From: Endotrypanum monterogeii
Taxonomy: Eukaryota; Euglenozoa; Kinetoplastea; Trypanosomatida; Trypanosomatidae
Assembly (NCBI GenBank): GCA_000333855.2
Contig: CM007337.1
Span: forward strand, 205,098-269,097
Length of the DNA: 64,000 nucleotides
Direction of reading: 5' to 3'
Every line of letters begins with the position of its first letter. Position 1 is the first letter of the stretch. Below, piece after piece: positions 48,763 to 58,445 of this stretch. The translations under genes and the position numbers were made by a program. The notes under the pieces are model-generated. The model searched no databases and was not told the origin of the DNA. It saw only the letters and a program-made list of their open reading frames with translations.

Positions 48763-49552
48763 TAAAAGGGAAAAAATGGATAAAAAAGTGTCAGTGAAGG
48801 CGTAACACCTGCACGTTAGAGATAAATGGATTCACCACTTAATAGTGTGAGTGGGGAGGGGAGAGACGAGACACACGCGACCCCGATAGTCTGTCCTCCT
48901 CCTCGTCGCACACTCAGATGTACCACAATTAGTGAGTGAATGTGTGTGTGTGAAATATCCTCCGCGGGTGTTTCCAGGTGACACTGAGGAAGTGTAACAT
49001 CAGTCCTTTGCTCCCAGTGGCTTCTTGCACCCAAATCAAAGCCGACACACACATAGCAGTCCTCGGATAAGGCAGGCAAAATCAAGTGAGCAATATATAT
49101 ATATATATTGTTGATATTTTCTTTCTGCAGTACTATTTTCTTTTTTCACTATGTTTTGTGCCTTACATTTTCAAGATACTCAACGCTAAACCCTTGACTC
49201 CTCCTTCCCCACCCTTCTTGCCGACATCGTCCTGCTCCCCCCCCCTCGCTCTCCCTTCATCCTCATCACCCCACCATCACCTAAAACCCCCTACGACACT
49301 TGTGAAAAGACCCTTTCCGTGTGCCTCTTCTAGCCTTCCCCCCTGCGAACACATATGGCGAATGAAAAAAAAAAAGGACGTCGACATCACCCGTAAAACC
49401 AATCAGACCGTGCGAAAAAAAAAAAAAGTAATAAGAACAATGTATGTGGAACCCTTTCTCGGGGAAGACGCTCCTCCAGCGTCAAGTGTGGCCTGAGCCT
49501 CACGTCTTAGCTCCCCCTGCTTTGTAACTGACCGATCGCAGTGTGTGCAGCA

Positions 49553-49890
49553 GCCAGGATTCTCTTGTTACATAGCGATGCCTACACAGTCGTCTTTGCA
49601 GGGTCTCTCCATCGAACGCCCCGACCACTCACCCCCGCCCCCCTGGTGATCAACTCCGAATCGTGCCCATTATGTCGATCGCCAACTGCGCACCCCTCCT
49701 TAGTGGCCCCGGACCTTCCCAGCCAATGGGGCCGTGAAGTGCTGTAAGAAATGCGTGTTCGTCACCCCCCGCATCTTCCTCCATACCACCACACACCCCA
49801 TGTGTTGGAGTCAACCAAAATAGATCGCTGTCGCGGGTCGCACAAACGCAGCACTATTCATGACCGAACTCTGGACACGAAGGCTTGCAA
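49553..49890. repeat. Diverged dispersed repeat, copy A (SIDER-like candidate)
   Basis: Shares interrupted similarity in the same orientation with 61040-61310: gcctacacagtcgtct against gactacggaatcgtct, an exact tgcccattatg (49661-49671 and 61131-61141), and then ctgtcgcgggtcgc against ctgtcgcaggttgc further on, in the same order with small gaps. Both copies lie downstream of a minus-strand stop codon. Old SIDER retroposons have this appearance and position, but the family assignment is inferred. Confidence 0.55.
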
Positions 49891-50285
49891 ATCCCTTCGA
49901 CATCCACCTTAACTCTTTTGACTTTGTGAAAACATGACCCTGTCACCCGCGGTGGCCGAGTAGGGAGAGGGAAATGGGGAGAAAGGGGGCACCTCGACCA
50001 CCTAATGGGAGGCAATCCTTCACACTAGCGCCACGCGACAGTACCACCTCTCCCTTCAACTAGGAGTGGACGTATAAGAAAAGTTGACCAGTAAGGTGAA
50101 GAAGGATTTAAAGATCAAAATTTATAAAGCCAACCGCCCATCGAAAAAAAAAAAAAGGGAGGAGAAGCCAACAAATCACAGTCTATACCCGATGACGCAG
50201 GTTACCTCATCGTCATTTCCCTCTTTTTAACCTCTTTGTTCGTCGAAAAAAAAAAGGGAACAAAGAATGAGCCTAGAACGCAAAA

Positions 50286-50317
<32 letters not shown>

Positions 50318-50461
50318 TTTATATATAAAGAGAGAGGGAGATGGCCATGAGACTTTCGACATATGCGTTAAGGGTATTAGCACCACAGCAGGCTAGCACA
50401 TCCTGAGGGATGCAGGCACGGATTGCGTAAGCAGATACTGGTGTACGCACGAGTCTGCGCC

Positions 50462-50494
50462 TGTGTGTGTGTGTGTGTGTGTGTTTGTGTGTTT
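50462..50494. repeat. (GT)n microsatellite
   Basis: GT dinucleotides with a few T interruptions at the right end, downstream of the PP2A B'' gene. Confidence 0.85.
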
Positions 50495-51153
50495 GTGTGA
50501 AGGTCATCAGCTCCACTCCCGCCACTTTATCTTCTATTCCTTGGAGACACATAGAGTCGATACTCTATAAAAGATAGTGAAAAAAGCCATCTGTGCACCG
50601 ATGAGTAAAAAAAAACAAGAGGATGAGAGAGAGAGGGGGGGAAGGTATGGAAAACAAAGGGAATCTGTAAGCAGGGAAGCGGGAGGGAGGGTAGGGAAAA
50701 GAAGGCCCAGCAACGACAAGGTGAAAAAAAAAAAAACGAGCAAATGCAGAGAGGGAGGAGAAGGGCTGCAACACATCACGCAGACAGGCAAAAGCCAAAA
50801 GGAAGAGAAGGGAGGGGGGAAGCCAGTGGTAATTGCAGTTGTCGTTGTCGCTATTTGAGGGGAGGGGGAGAGCAGTCACCAAGCACACTTCTTTTTTTCT
50901 ACACCTCACCTGCTCAAAATGAAGGACAACAGGGAAACAGTAAAAAGAAGGGGGAGAGGATGGATACAGGAAAGGCGTGTGTCGCACCCCACCCGGCTGC
51001 CACCAAATCCCATGAGGGTGGTGACATAAAGTCAGGGGGTCAAAAAAGGTGGGAATAAAATCGCAACACTAAACAAAACAAAAAAGAGTTCACCACAGAT
51101 CACCCTCAAGATAAATGGATTCGGGCGTATGCGTGATAAGAAAAAGACGGCGG

Positions 51154-54100
51154 TCAGCCCTCTCGATCAGCCTCCAACGCCATGCGGTCATACTCTGCAC
51201 GAGCAAAGTGATCCCATGTCGACTGCTCAGGGCCACCGAGCAAGCGCTCATGGTGCAATACGAAGGGGTCACGTTGCTCGAATTGCAGGAACTTGACCAC
51301 GCTCGTCAGCAAGTTCAGCGCCACCGCAGCTGCCTGCGGCTCCCGCAATAGATCTGAGAGTGAGAGCCCACGATACTCGGAGCACCGCATCATGTCAAAT
51401 ACCTGGCAAACCACATCCTCGAAAGAAACGAGCCCATCCTGCACGTACTCCGCGATTTTGCTACGTGTGGCGTCGTAAAACCCGCGTAGCTCATAGACCG
51501 AGAGCACACCATCACCATCTAGGTCAAGCACGCGAAACCAGTATCGAATTGCTTGCGGAGTGGACTTGTCCTCCTCCGACAGGCAGAACCAAACAAAGTC
51601 TTCGTAGCCGATGCGAGTCGGCACACTGCATCGGCGCCGCCGCCCAACCCCGGCGAAGACACGCTGCACGATGAGAGGGTTCATGACATTCTCCGGTGCG
51701 TACCGCATGAGGTCCTCTGGCGCCAGTAACATGTCACGATCCTCATCAAGCTCCCAGAAGCGGCAGTAGAGAACGTAAAAGTGCTCGTAGGAGAAAAATG
51801 AAAGCACCGTATTGATATCCTCGGCAGAGTCGACCTGACGGAACGCATCGATCAGCCTCGATGAAGCGACCTCGGAATAAGAAATGCTGCCTCGGTCAAA
51901 GCGATCGAGCTCGTAGAAGATGCGGTAGATGACGGTGTCGAGGTACTTCATCTGGAAATCCGGTGTCTGCCGCAGAAACGCGAGACCTGGATGATAAGTG
52001 AGGAGAATGTTGATGTACGCAACAAAGTCCTTGGGCAGCAAATAAGGCCGAAGCGACAATGCGCTCAGCGAGGTTGCCGAAGTCGATGCAGACGGGGCGT
52101 TCTCCTCTGATGGGGCACTCATTCCCGCCGACGACTCCCCTAAACCCGACGAAGTGGGAAGAAACGATGACAGTATTAGCAGGTCGAAAATGCGTCTGAC
52201 TGGGTCTTTGTTCTTGAGGTAAATCTCGTAGAAATCCCTCGTGTTCTGCGCTGTGATTAGGAAAACGGAGGGAACCCCACTGACAGAACCTCCGCCGCTA
52301 GGGGTAGAACTCAGTAGGGACGACGAGGATGCCAAACGACTGCTTCCGCGGCGTCTTTGTGGCGAGTTAGTATCTCCTGCAACCTCAAGGCTGCTTTTGT
52401 GCATCTCCCATTGTATCAAACGCATTATGAGGAAAGCAAAGTACCGCGGGATGCCAAAGCAGTGGCCGCACAAGCGCTGCATGCATTGGACGAACTGCTG
52501 CTTAAAAAGCAATTCCTGCTTGGCGAAAGGCAAATTGCTGTGGTTGCGGCTACCACTGCGAAGACGTCCGCCGAGCAGCCGAACTCGCTGGGTATGTCGA
52601 GGAAAGGGTGGAAGTCGGCCAAACTCGCGCTGAATATAATGTCCCACCTGCCGGTCGTCAAGAGCGTGGAGCTGTGACATCGGCGCAACCCTCTGAAGCT
52701 GTCGTGATTGCGAGAGAAGCACGCTATCATCGCCGGACCTTACCAACGCCTCCGCGCTTGCACTCAAAGGGCTGCTCTCCCCACCGTCGTAGACGGGGGT
52801 CGTCACAGAGACACCGTCAGCTATCCTCAAAAAGGGGTTCTCGTGCTTGGTGTAGAGCGGACCGCTGATTAATGCCTCATGAGTAGTTGGGCGGCCAAGT
52901 GGAAAGTAAAACTGAGGGATTTCTTCGTACGTGGCCTCCTGCCGCGGCAGAGCACCTCTTGACTTGCTACGACGGCTCCTGTGGTGCCTAGAGGCAGAAG
53001 TATGGGGGGAGTTCGTAAGTGCCGCTTCCGACGTGGAGGGATGTAATGATGCCGGTACTGCTTCTTGGTGTTGACAAACCCTTGCATCATTGGCCGTTTC
53101 CGTCCGCTCACCTAATGCTGCCTCACCCGCCGAGGCACCGCCACCCATCGCTATCACCGGTGCGACGTGCGGCCCTAGTGTCTGTGGCGCAATGAGGTCA
53201 TTCTTTTTCCCTTCCACACCCCCTGGGGGCTGCGACAACAGACCATTGGGGGGAAATGACAACTTTTCTTCAGCAGAGCCTACACCTCTGCTGCCTTTGC
53301 GTCTATGCCGACGGGTACTGGTGACGGGGAACACCTCAGCAGCCTCTGCCCCAGCGCCCGTTTCTCCTTGCGGCGGCGTCGAGCTTCGCTCCTCTGGCGG
53401 AGAGGAGAAAACCGAATTTGAGACCGACGGCGAAGCTGGAGCCGATGCCGGCGCGGTATGGTTCGCCGATGAGGTCAGGACCTCGTCCCCCACAGGAGTC
53501 ATGTCATTCTTGATGCGCCCCCGTCTTCGATCGCACCCGTCGCTCTCAGCAGTGAGTGAAGAGGGGTCGCTGCTCCGCTCTAATGCTGCAACTTTTTCGA
53601 TCAGTTTGTTTTTGGGGGACACCTTCGCAGGTGGCGCCTCGATCGATGGAGGACTGGCGCATGGGGTATTAGACTGGTTGAAGCCCCCAGCCTGCGACAG
53701 CTCGGCAGATAACACACTGGGGCGTGATGCCGCAGCGCGAGCATCGCCGCCCCCCCATGCCTGCCTTGCCTTTGCGATTCCTGCATCCACGAGCGCGTCT
53801 CGAATAACTGCGTCGAGGCTGCCGCGGGTACTTTGCATGCTCATCCAGTACCGCATGAGTTCTAACATTTTCCACCGCGCGAGTTCGTGCCCTGGTGGGC
53901 CGCGTTCTTGAAGACTCTCAAAGCGTTCTTGCTGCGCCAAACTAAACCCCACGAACTGCCCCGACGACGGAGGCGCCGTAGATAACGCAGAGGCTCGCGT
54001 TGGTGATTCGGCAGCAAGAGAAGTCGTGACTCTGGCATGACGAGAGTGGTGTCGGCGACTCTTTGCCTCCTCGCCATTCTCCTTCCTCTCTCTGAGAGCG

Positions 54101-55065
54101 TTGCTCTCCGTAGCAGCCGAGCCTCCAACTGCCGCAGGGGAAAGCGCTACCGATGGCGAGGAGTGATGATGCAAGCGGGGAGAAACCTGCGGGTGCTCGC
54201 TGTGTGAGGAGCCTCCTTGCTTCTCCATGAGCATAGAAGGGTTGCTACCATCCCGCCCCAGAGTGTGATGACGATGCCCTGATTGTCTATCGAATTCCGA
54301 GAGAGCGTGTTCGCCTCCCAACTGGGCCACTGCTGTTTTCCCGCCATCCATTTGCAAAGCACTGTCGCGCAGTGTCACGTAACGGTCACCTGCTGCACTT
54401 GCGCCCACCATCCCTCCAGATGTCCCGTTATACTGATTGTAGTGGCCAGGACTGTTAGGCAAAGTCCCTGACGCTGTGGAGCCTGTCCCTGCATGAGCCC
54501 CAACCCCTTTGGCAGAACGTAGACCACTACGAAGCGTGCTAGTAAGATGGTTGGCGTAGTCACCCCCGCTGCTCCCCCTCTCCGCCAACTCATTCGCAGA
54601 AACTCCAGATGTGTGGGTAGTGTTCTGCGTGCTCGGTAGCACGTCCTGTGCATTCCCAGACAACCATGGATTTGGGGCGCCCCGATCATCAGAGACGACC
54701 GGTGGTGCGGACGAACTCCGATGTGAGACACGGCGACCAGCTGTCATAATGTTAGCCGTGTTCCTACGAAAGCCGTAGTGTGGTGATGGAGTGGAAGGAG
54801 GCGCGAAGATACCCCGAGAACTAGGCACAAATAAACGATGCTTTGCCAGAGCAGACTCCTCGCTGCGGTTATTGAAGGTACTGCTTCTGCTCGCTGCGAT
54901 CGGAGACGTCGATCCGCATCCATTGGTACCAAGGCTTCTCTGCAAACGGCCCTCCTCTCCGGATGGCGATTGTTGTGTGCACGGCGACAACCGGACTGGC
55001 GAATTCCCATTCACCCCTTCAAATGAGCACTGCAGTTGACCGCTCATCTGGCCATCTTCACGCAT
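51154..55065 (-). CDS. Protein phosphatase 2A regulatory subunit B''-like (TON2/FASS type)
   Basis: 1303 residues, ATG at 55063-55065; a second Met at codon 7 is possible. The first ~780 residues are Ser/Pro/His-rich and look disordered. The C-terminal ~500 residues are a B''/PR72/TON2 domain: it starts near LDDRQVGHYIQREFGRLPPF (about 795-815), continues through a helical region with CGHCFGIPRYFAFLI, and has an EF-hand DRFDRGSISYSE near 1053. FWELDEDRDMLLAPEDL lies near 1110 and resembles the TON2 FWELDxDxD block. A canonical EF-hand DLDGDGVLSVYEL lies near 1178. The end shows the typical WDHFARAEYDRMALE. B'' subunits direct PP2A to targets in a Ca2+-sensitive way, and TON2/FASS proteins organise cortical microtubules in plants. 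A cytoskeletal role fits a cell with a subpellicular microtubule corset, as inference. Confidence 0.92.
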   Translation of the reverse strand: MREDGQMSGQLQCSFEGVNGNSPVRLSPCTQQSPSGEEGRLQRSLGTNGCGSTSPIAASRSSTFNNRSEESALAKHRLFVPSSRGIFAPPSTPSPHYGFRRNTANIMTAGRRVSHRSSSAPPVVSDDRGAPNPWLSGNAQDVLPSTQNTTHTSGVSANELAERGSSGGDYANHLTSTLRSGLRSAKGVGAHAGTGSTASGTLPNSPGHYNQYNGTSGGMVGASAAGDRYVTLRDSALQMDGGKTAVAQLGGEHALSEFDRQSGHRHHTLGRDGSNPSMLMEKQGGSSHSEHPQVSPRLHHHSSPSVALSPAAVGGSAATESNALRERKENGEEAKSRRHHSRHARVTTSLAAESPTRASALSTAPPSSGQFVGFSLAQQERFESLQERGPPGHELARWKMLELMRYWMSMQSTRGSLDAVIRDALVDAGIAKARQAWGGGDARAAASRPSVLSAELSQAGGFNQSNTPCASPPSIEAPPAKVSPKNKLIEKVAALERSSDPSSLTAESDGCDRRRGRIKNDMTPVGDEVLTSSANHTAPASAPASPSVSNSVFSSPPEERSSTPPQGETGAGAEAAEVFPVTSTRRHRRKGSRGVGSAEEKLSFPPNGLLSQPPGGVEGKKNDLIAPQTLGPHVAPVIAMGGGASAGEAALGERTETANDARVCQHQEAVPASLHPSTSEAALTNSPHTSASRHHRSRRSKSRGALPRQEATYEEIPQFYFPLGRPTTHEALISGPLYTKHENPFLRIADGVSVTTPVYDGGESSPLSASAEALVRSGDDSVLLSQSRQLQRVAPMSQLHALDDRQVGHYIQREFGRLPPFPRHTQRVRLLGGRLRSGSRNHSNLPFAKQELLFKQQFVQCMQRLCGHCFGIPRYFAFLIMRLIQWEMHKSSLEVAGDTNSPQRRRGSSRLASSSSLLSSTPSGGGSVSGVPSVFLITAQNTRDFYEIYLKNKDPVRRIFDLLILSSFLPTSSGLGESSAGMSAPSEENAPSASTSATSLSALSLRPYLLPKDFVAYINILLTYHPGLAFLRQTPDFQMKYLDTVIYRIFYELDRFDRGSISYSEVASSRLIDAFRQVDSAEDINTVLSFFSYEHFYVLYCRFWELDEDRDMLLAPEDLMRYAPENVMNPLIVQRVFAGVGRRRRCSVPTRIGYEDFVWFCLSEEDKSTPQAIRYWFRVLDLDGDGVLSVYELRGFYDATRSKIAEYVQDGLVSFEDVVCQVFDMMRCSEYRGLSLSDLLREPQAAAVALNLLTSVVKFLQFEQRDPFVLHHERLLGGPEQSTWDHFARAEYDRMALEADREG

Positions 55066-55548
55066 TCACACTATGTTGCATAAAACCCAAACACTCAAAA
55101 ACAGTGCAAGTGACAGAAACGGGGGGAAAGACAACAACAAGAAGATCCTTGTTCCAGCGGTGCGCCGTCTCGAGAAAAAAAAGGAAACCGACGGAGTCTT
55201 GCTTTTCTCCTTTCTTTTCCCATATAGCACCCTTCCTCTTCCAAGAAGCAGGAGAGAAGGAAACGAGGGAAGAGAAGAAGAGGAGGGTAGGATGGATGGA
55301 TGGATGGATGGAAAGATGGTCAAGGATCAGCTGATGCAACACTGCAGCGTCGCAACTGCAGGCGGCTGGATATACTCTAAACAGAAAAAAAAACAATATA
55401 GATATATATATATATATTCGCTGGCAGAGCAAGAGTAGCGACACCCTAACCCACGTCGAGCGTGATCAAAGAAAGACACAACAGTGACGATAAAAATGGT
55501 TGGCAATACCACAATCAAAACGTAGAAGACTTCTCTCTAGCGTCCGAT

Positions 55549-55591
<43 letters not shown>

Positions 55592-56672
55592 ACAAGGTGG
55601 ACAAGGGGGGAAGTAGATACCGTCAGTATGCGCACACAAAGTGTGTGTACACTTGCTCGGTGCGAGAGATCAGATGATTGGGATATACGAATGGAAAACA
55701 AAATGCTGACAAGCGTCACTTAAAGGTCAGCAGGAAATGTGGAAAAAAAACGCAGAAGAATCGAGACAGACAATAGAAATGTAACAAGAAGAAAATCAGG
55801 TCAGAAACAGCGCCACTCTCTTGCAATCGTATTGCATAGAAAAAAAGAAAAGCAGAAGAGAAGAGAATGCGGAAGTGTTAACCGATGACATTCTGCTCAG
55901 TTGTTGTGGATTGAGAAAGGAATGAAAAGAGAAGCAGAGAGCAGAGGACGTAGCGAATCAAAAGTATATATATATAAACACCATATGCATAGCGCAACAT
56001 ACATGGAAGTGCACCATCTCGGAGTTCTACATGGTTTGTAGTCACATGTACAAAAAGAGAGCACTGAGTTCAGTAGTGAACCTGACAATCAGCACCGCCG
56101 CGTAAGTCTCAGTCAAGGAAGCGGGTGGACGTGACCTAAGGTGTGCCACCACTGAATGGATAAGGAGCTCACAGCTCTCGAATCCCAAAGTAAGGTCACC
56201 CTTTTGCTGCTGTTTCCGTCGATAGTTTCTCTCATATTCTTGATATTGTGTTGGAGTGCACAAACGTTTTCATATATCCAAAGCCTGGACACTAGCAGAA
56301 GAAAAAGACATGTATATAATGAGAAAGAAAGGTGCACAACGAAAGTGAACACTAGCAAAGAGAGGGCGACCATCGAGTGAAAACCGCGGGTCTACCACAA
56401 CAGAAATATGAAGATGGGTATGAGTGGCACATGAAAATAAACTTTCAGTACGGTTCGGACGCCAAGAATCTATACCCCCTTTTCTCTCCCCCCACCCCCA
56501 CCCCCCCCAACACACACCCTTTGGTGACATTCAGTAGAGAAAATTGTAACTCGAGATACGCGCAGTGTTCGCAGTGCTGGCGAGGTTATGGCGCAGCAAT
56601 CCAGGGAAGAAAAACAGAACACTCTTCGAGAGAAACGATCGAGAGGGCAGCGCCTCCACCCATGTCCTCCCC
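55066..56672. other. Intergenic region
   Basis: 1.6 kb with no gene seen. It contains a (TGGA)n tract at 55291-55312, a TA tract at 55400-55417, (TG)n at 55552-55588, and A/G-rich unique sequence. The part above about 56000 should be the 3' UTR of the short VASt gene. Confidence 0.6.
55552..55588. repeat. (TG)n microsatellite
   Basis: Uninterrupted TG dinucleotides in the spacer upstream of the PP2A B'' gene. Confidence 0.9.
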
Positions 56673-57743
56673 TCATGTATCCGTCAGCGCAACGGCTTTG
56701 AACATCACCCCGCAAAAAAGCGTAATGATGATGAGATATGTGGAAACCAACGCCGGACGGGCCACCGACAGCACACCGTTCCACTCAGCTATCATCACGT
56801 GGCAGAGGATGTCGAAACGCTCCCACTCACCCACGCCGCCTCCCGCGCAACGCTCCGCGGAGGAGACCTGGGGTAGGAAAACAGTTTCCCAAATACTTTT
56901 CATGCACACCGCAACGACTAAGGCCGTTAAGGCAGTGGTACCGTGGGCCATAACCGTACGCTGCAGGTATGTCTGTGGATTCAGAGCGAGTAGCTGTCGC
57001 GTGGATTTGCCAGGTTGAATGCACAGCTCCTCCTTTATAGGTGCAGTAGCAGATACGGGAATAGTAGCGGATCGACAGGCCATTGCTGCAGCGATCATCT
57101 TTGCAAGAGCCCTGAACCCCTCGGGTAGCTCTGCCTCCATCGTCGTCGATACGATGCGGCTACGCACCCACACGCTCTTCAGAAACTGAACGTAGCCGAA
57201 TACACGCATCGTCACCTCAGCTGACGCACCGCTGCCAGCCTGAGTGAACGTCACAAGTGCCTCCGCGCGGAACGCCTCGCCAAACATCACACCGGGAACC
57301 TGGGTTGAAAACTGTACCGCAAGCGTCGGCACGCCATTCACCTTGAGCAGGGCGTAGCGCTGGTACTCAGTCAGCCGGTATGGTTTCCCAAACATCGCCT
57401 TCACCAACGTCGTGCATGTGAACTGGCGCTGACCGCAGAACATGCCGCCGTCCTTTGTCGACCGCCACGCCTCCCACCTCTGGTCCGTGTCCCCACGCCC
57501 TGCATGATAGTGCTCTAACAGCGTCGTCCCATCGTCGAAGCACACGCCAAACACGTCGAGGACCCCCTTCCCTCTGCACAGCTTCACGGGCGTAATCACC
57601 TCCTTGCTGAAGCACGAGAAGTCGCTCAGGGCACTGCCGTACTCCGTCTCCACCTTCGAAAACGCGTCCATCGACGACACGGCAGGCATTTTGTCCTCGT
57701 CGTGCTCGCTCGTCGTTGTCTTGAAGCCCATTCTCAAGCCCAT
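56673..57743 (-). CDS. Short VASt-domain membrane protein (truncated LAM-like paralogue)
   Basis: 356 residues from ATG at 57741-57743; another in-frame ATG four codons later (57731) is just outside the duplicated block. Residues 6-220 are the VASt lipid-transfer domain and differ by a single residue from the same region of the neighbouring 719-residue protein (Ala against Val in the MIxAAM segment). There are no GRAM domains. The C-terminal ~130 residues are unrelated to the neighbour but again hold two hydrophobic stretches, GTTALTALVVAVCM and LVSTYLIIITLFCGVMF, probably membrane anchors. The domain would bind and move sterol or another lipid, as in yeast Lam proteins. Without GRAM domains, contact-site targeting would have to differ. 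It could be a functional derivative or a gene remnant that kept an open frame by recent conversion. Confidence 0.8.
   Translation of the reverse strand: MGLRMGFKTTTSEHDEDKMPAVSSMDAFSKVETEYGSALSDFSCFSKEVITPVKLCRGKGVLDVFGVCFDDGTTLLEHYHAGRGDTDQRWEAWRSTKDGGMFCGQRQFTCTTLVKAMFGKPYRLTEYQRYALLKVNGVPTLAVQFSTQVPGVMFGEAFRAEALVTFTQAGSGASAEVTMRVFGYVQFLKSVWVRSRIVSTTMEAELPEGFRALAKMIAAAMACRSATIPVSATAPIKEELCIQPGKSTRQLLALNPQTYLQRTVMAHGTTALTALVVAVCMKSIWETVFLPQVSSAERCAGGGVGEWERFDILCHVMIAEWNGVLSVARPALVSTYLIIITLFCGVMFKAVALTDT
57080..57726 (-). repeat. 647 bp duplicated VASt block, copy A
   Basis: Same length and nearly every base the same as 58805-59451; a g/a difference near 57091/58816 changes one residue. The flanks diverge abruptly on both sides. 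Confidence 0.9.
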
Positions 57744-58445
57744 AGAAATATACACGAAAAGCTGGTGTGTTTTTGTGCAGTGGAGGGGAGGTCGCCAACA
57801 CCCATCGAAAAGATAACTTTGTGAGAGCTAGTGATTAGCCAAGCAATTGCGAAAATAGCACTTGGATTCGGCAGAACGTTGCTCGGGAAACAGAAGGGAT
57901 TATCAACGGAGCCAAAAAGGATGACGGAGAGTAAAGATGGGAGGGAAAAAAAAAGAATGTGATATAACAAACGTTTCGTGCCAAAAAAAAAAAAAAAGTA
58001 AGACAATGCAGAACAGATTTTTTTATATGCCAATCCACATCGACATCTTCACAAACTTCCTGTGCCGATACCCCAGAGGGGAAACCGCCTTCCGGCCATC
58101 ACGCGGGGTCGCGGTGACCCTCACGCGCACCTGAAAGTTACACCACACCTCTTCTGCCTTGACCTGTATGCAAGCATATAATAGAACCAATGGGTGACAC
58201 AAACTATAACGAGAAAAGCAAAGAGGCTTCTCTTCAGTGAATCGTGAAGCACACGGTTTCGCGATAAGAGCTAGCCAAATAAGGAGAGAGCGTTGCTGCC
58301 ACACAGTGCAATAGTGAAACCATGGGATTCCAATGCAATAACATCATCATCCGGTTCACAATAAGATGCATCGAGAGCGCGTAGGGGCTTTACCCGACTC
58401 TCGGCAACAACAGACTCAATCGTTCTGCAGTCCACATCGTGCCAA
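57744..58445. other. Intergenic region between the two VASt genes
   Basis: 700 bp without a convincing gene and without recognisable GRAM-domain remnants. It contains A runs near 57950 and 57981-57995, and mixed sequence that should be the 3' UTR of the long LAM-like gene. Confidence 0.6.

Larger units (their letters stand above)
48359..51153. other. Long intergenic region with TA-rich repeats and a diverged dispersed repeat
   Basis: 2.8 kb with no convincing gene. It contains a 17-nt tandem repeat running into TA (48684-48762), a TA tract near 49096-49109, a block at about 49553-49890 related to 61040-61310, a TA tract at 50291-50330, (GT)n at 50462-50494, and A/G-rich sequence at 50580-50830. 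The upper part is downstream of the PP2A B'' gene. Confidence 0.6.
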
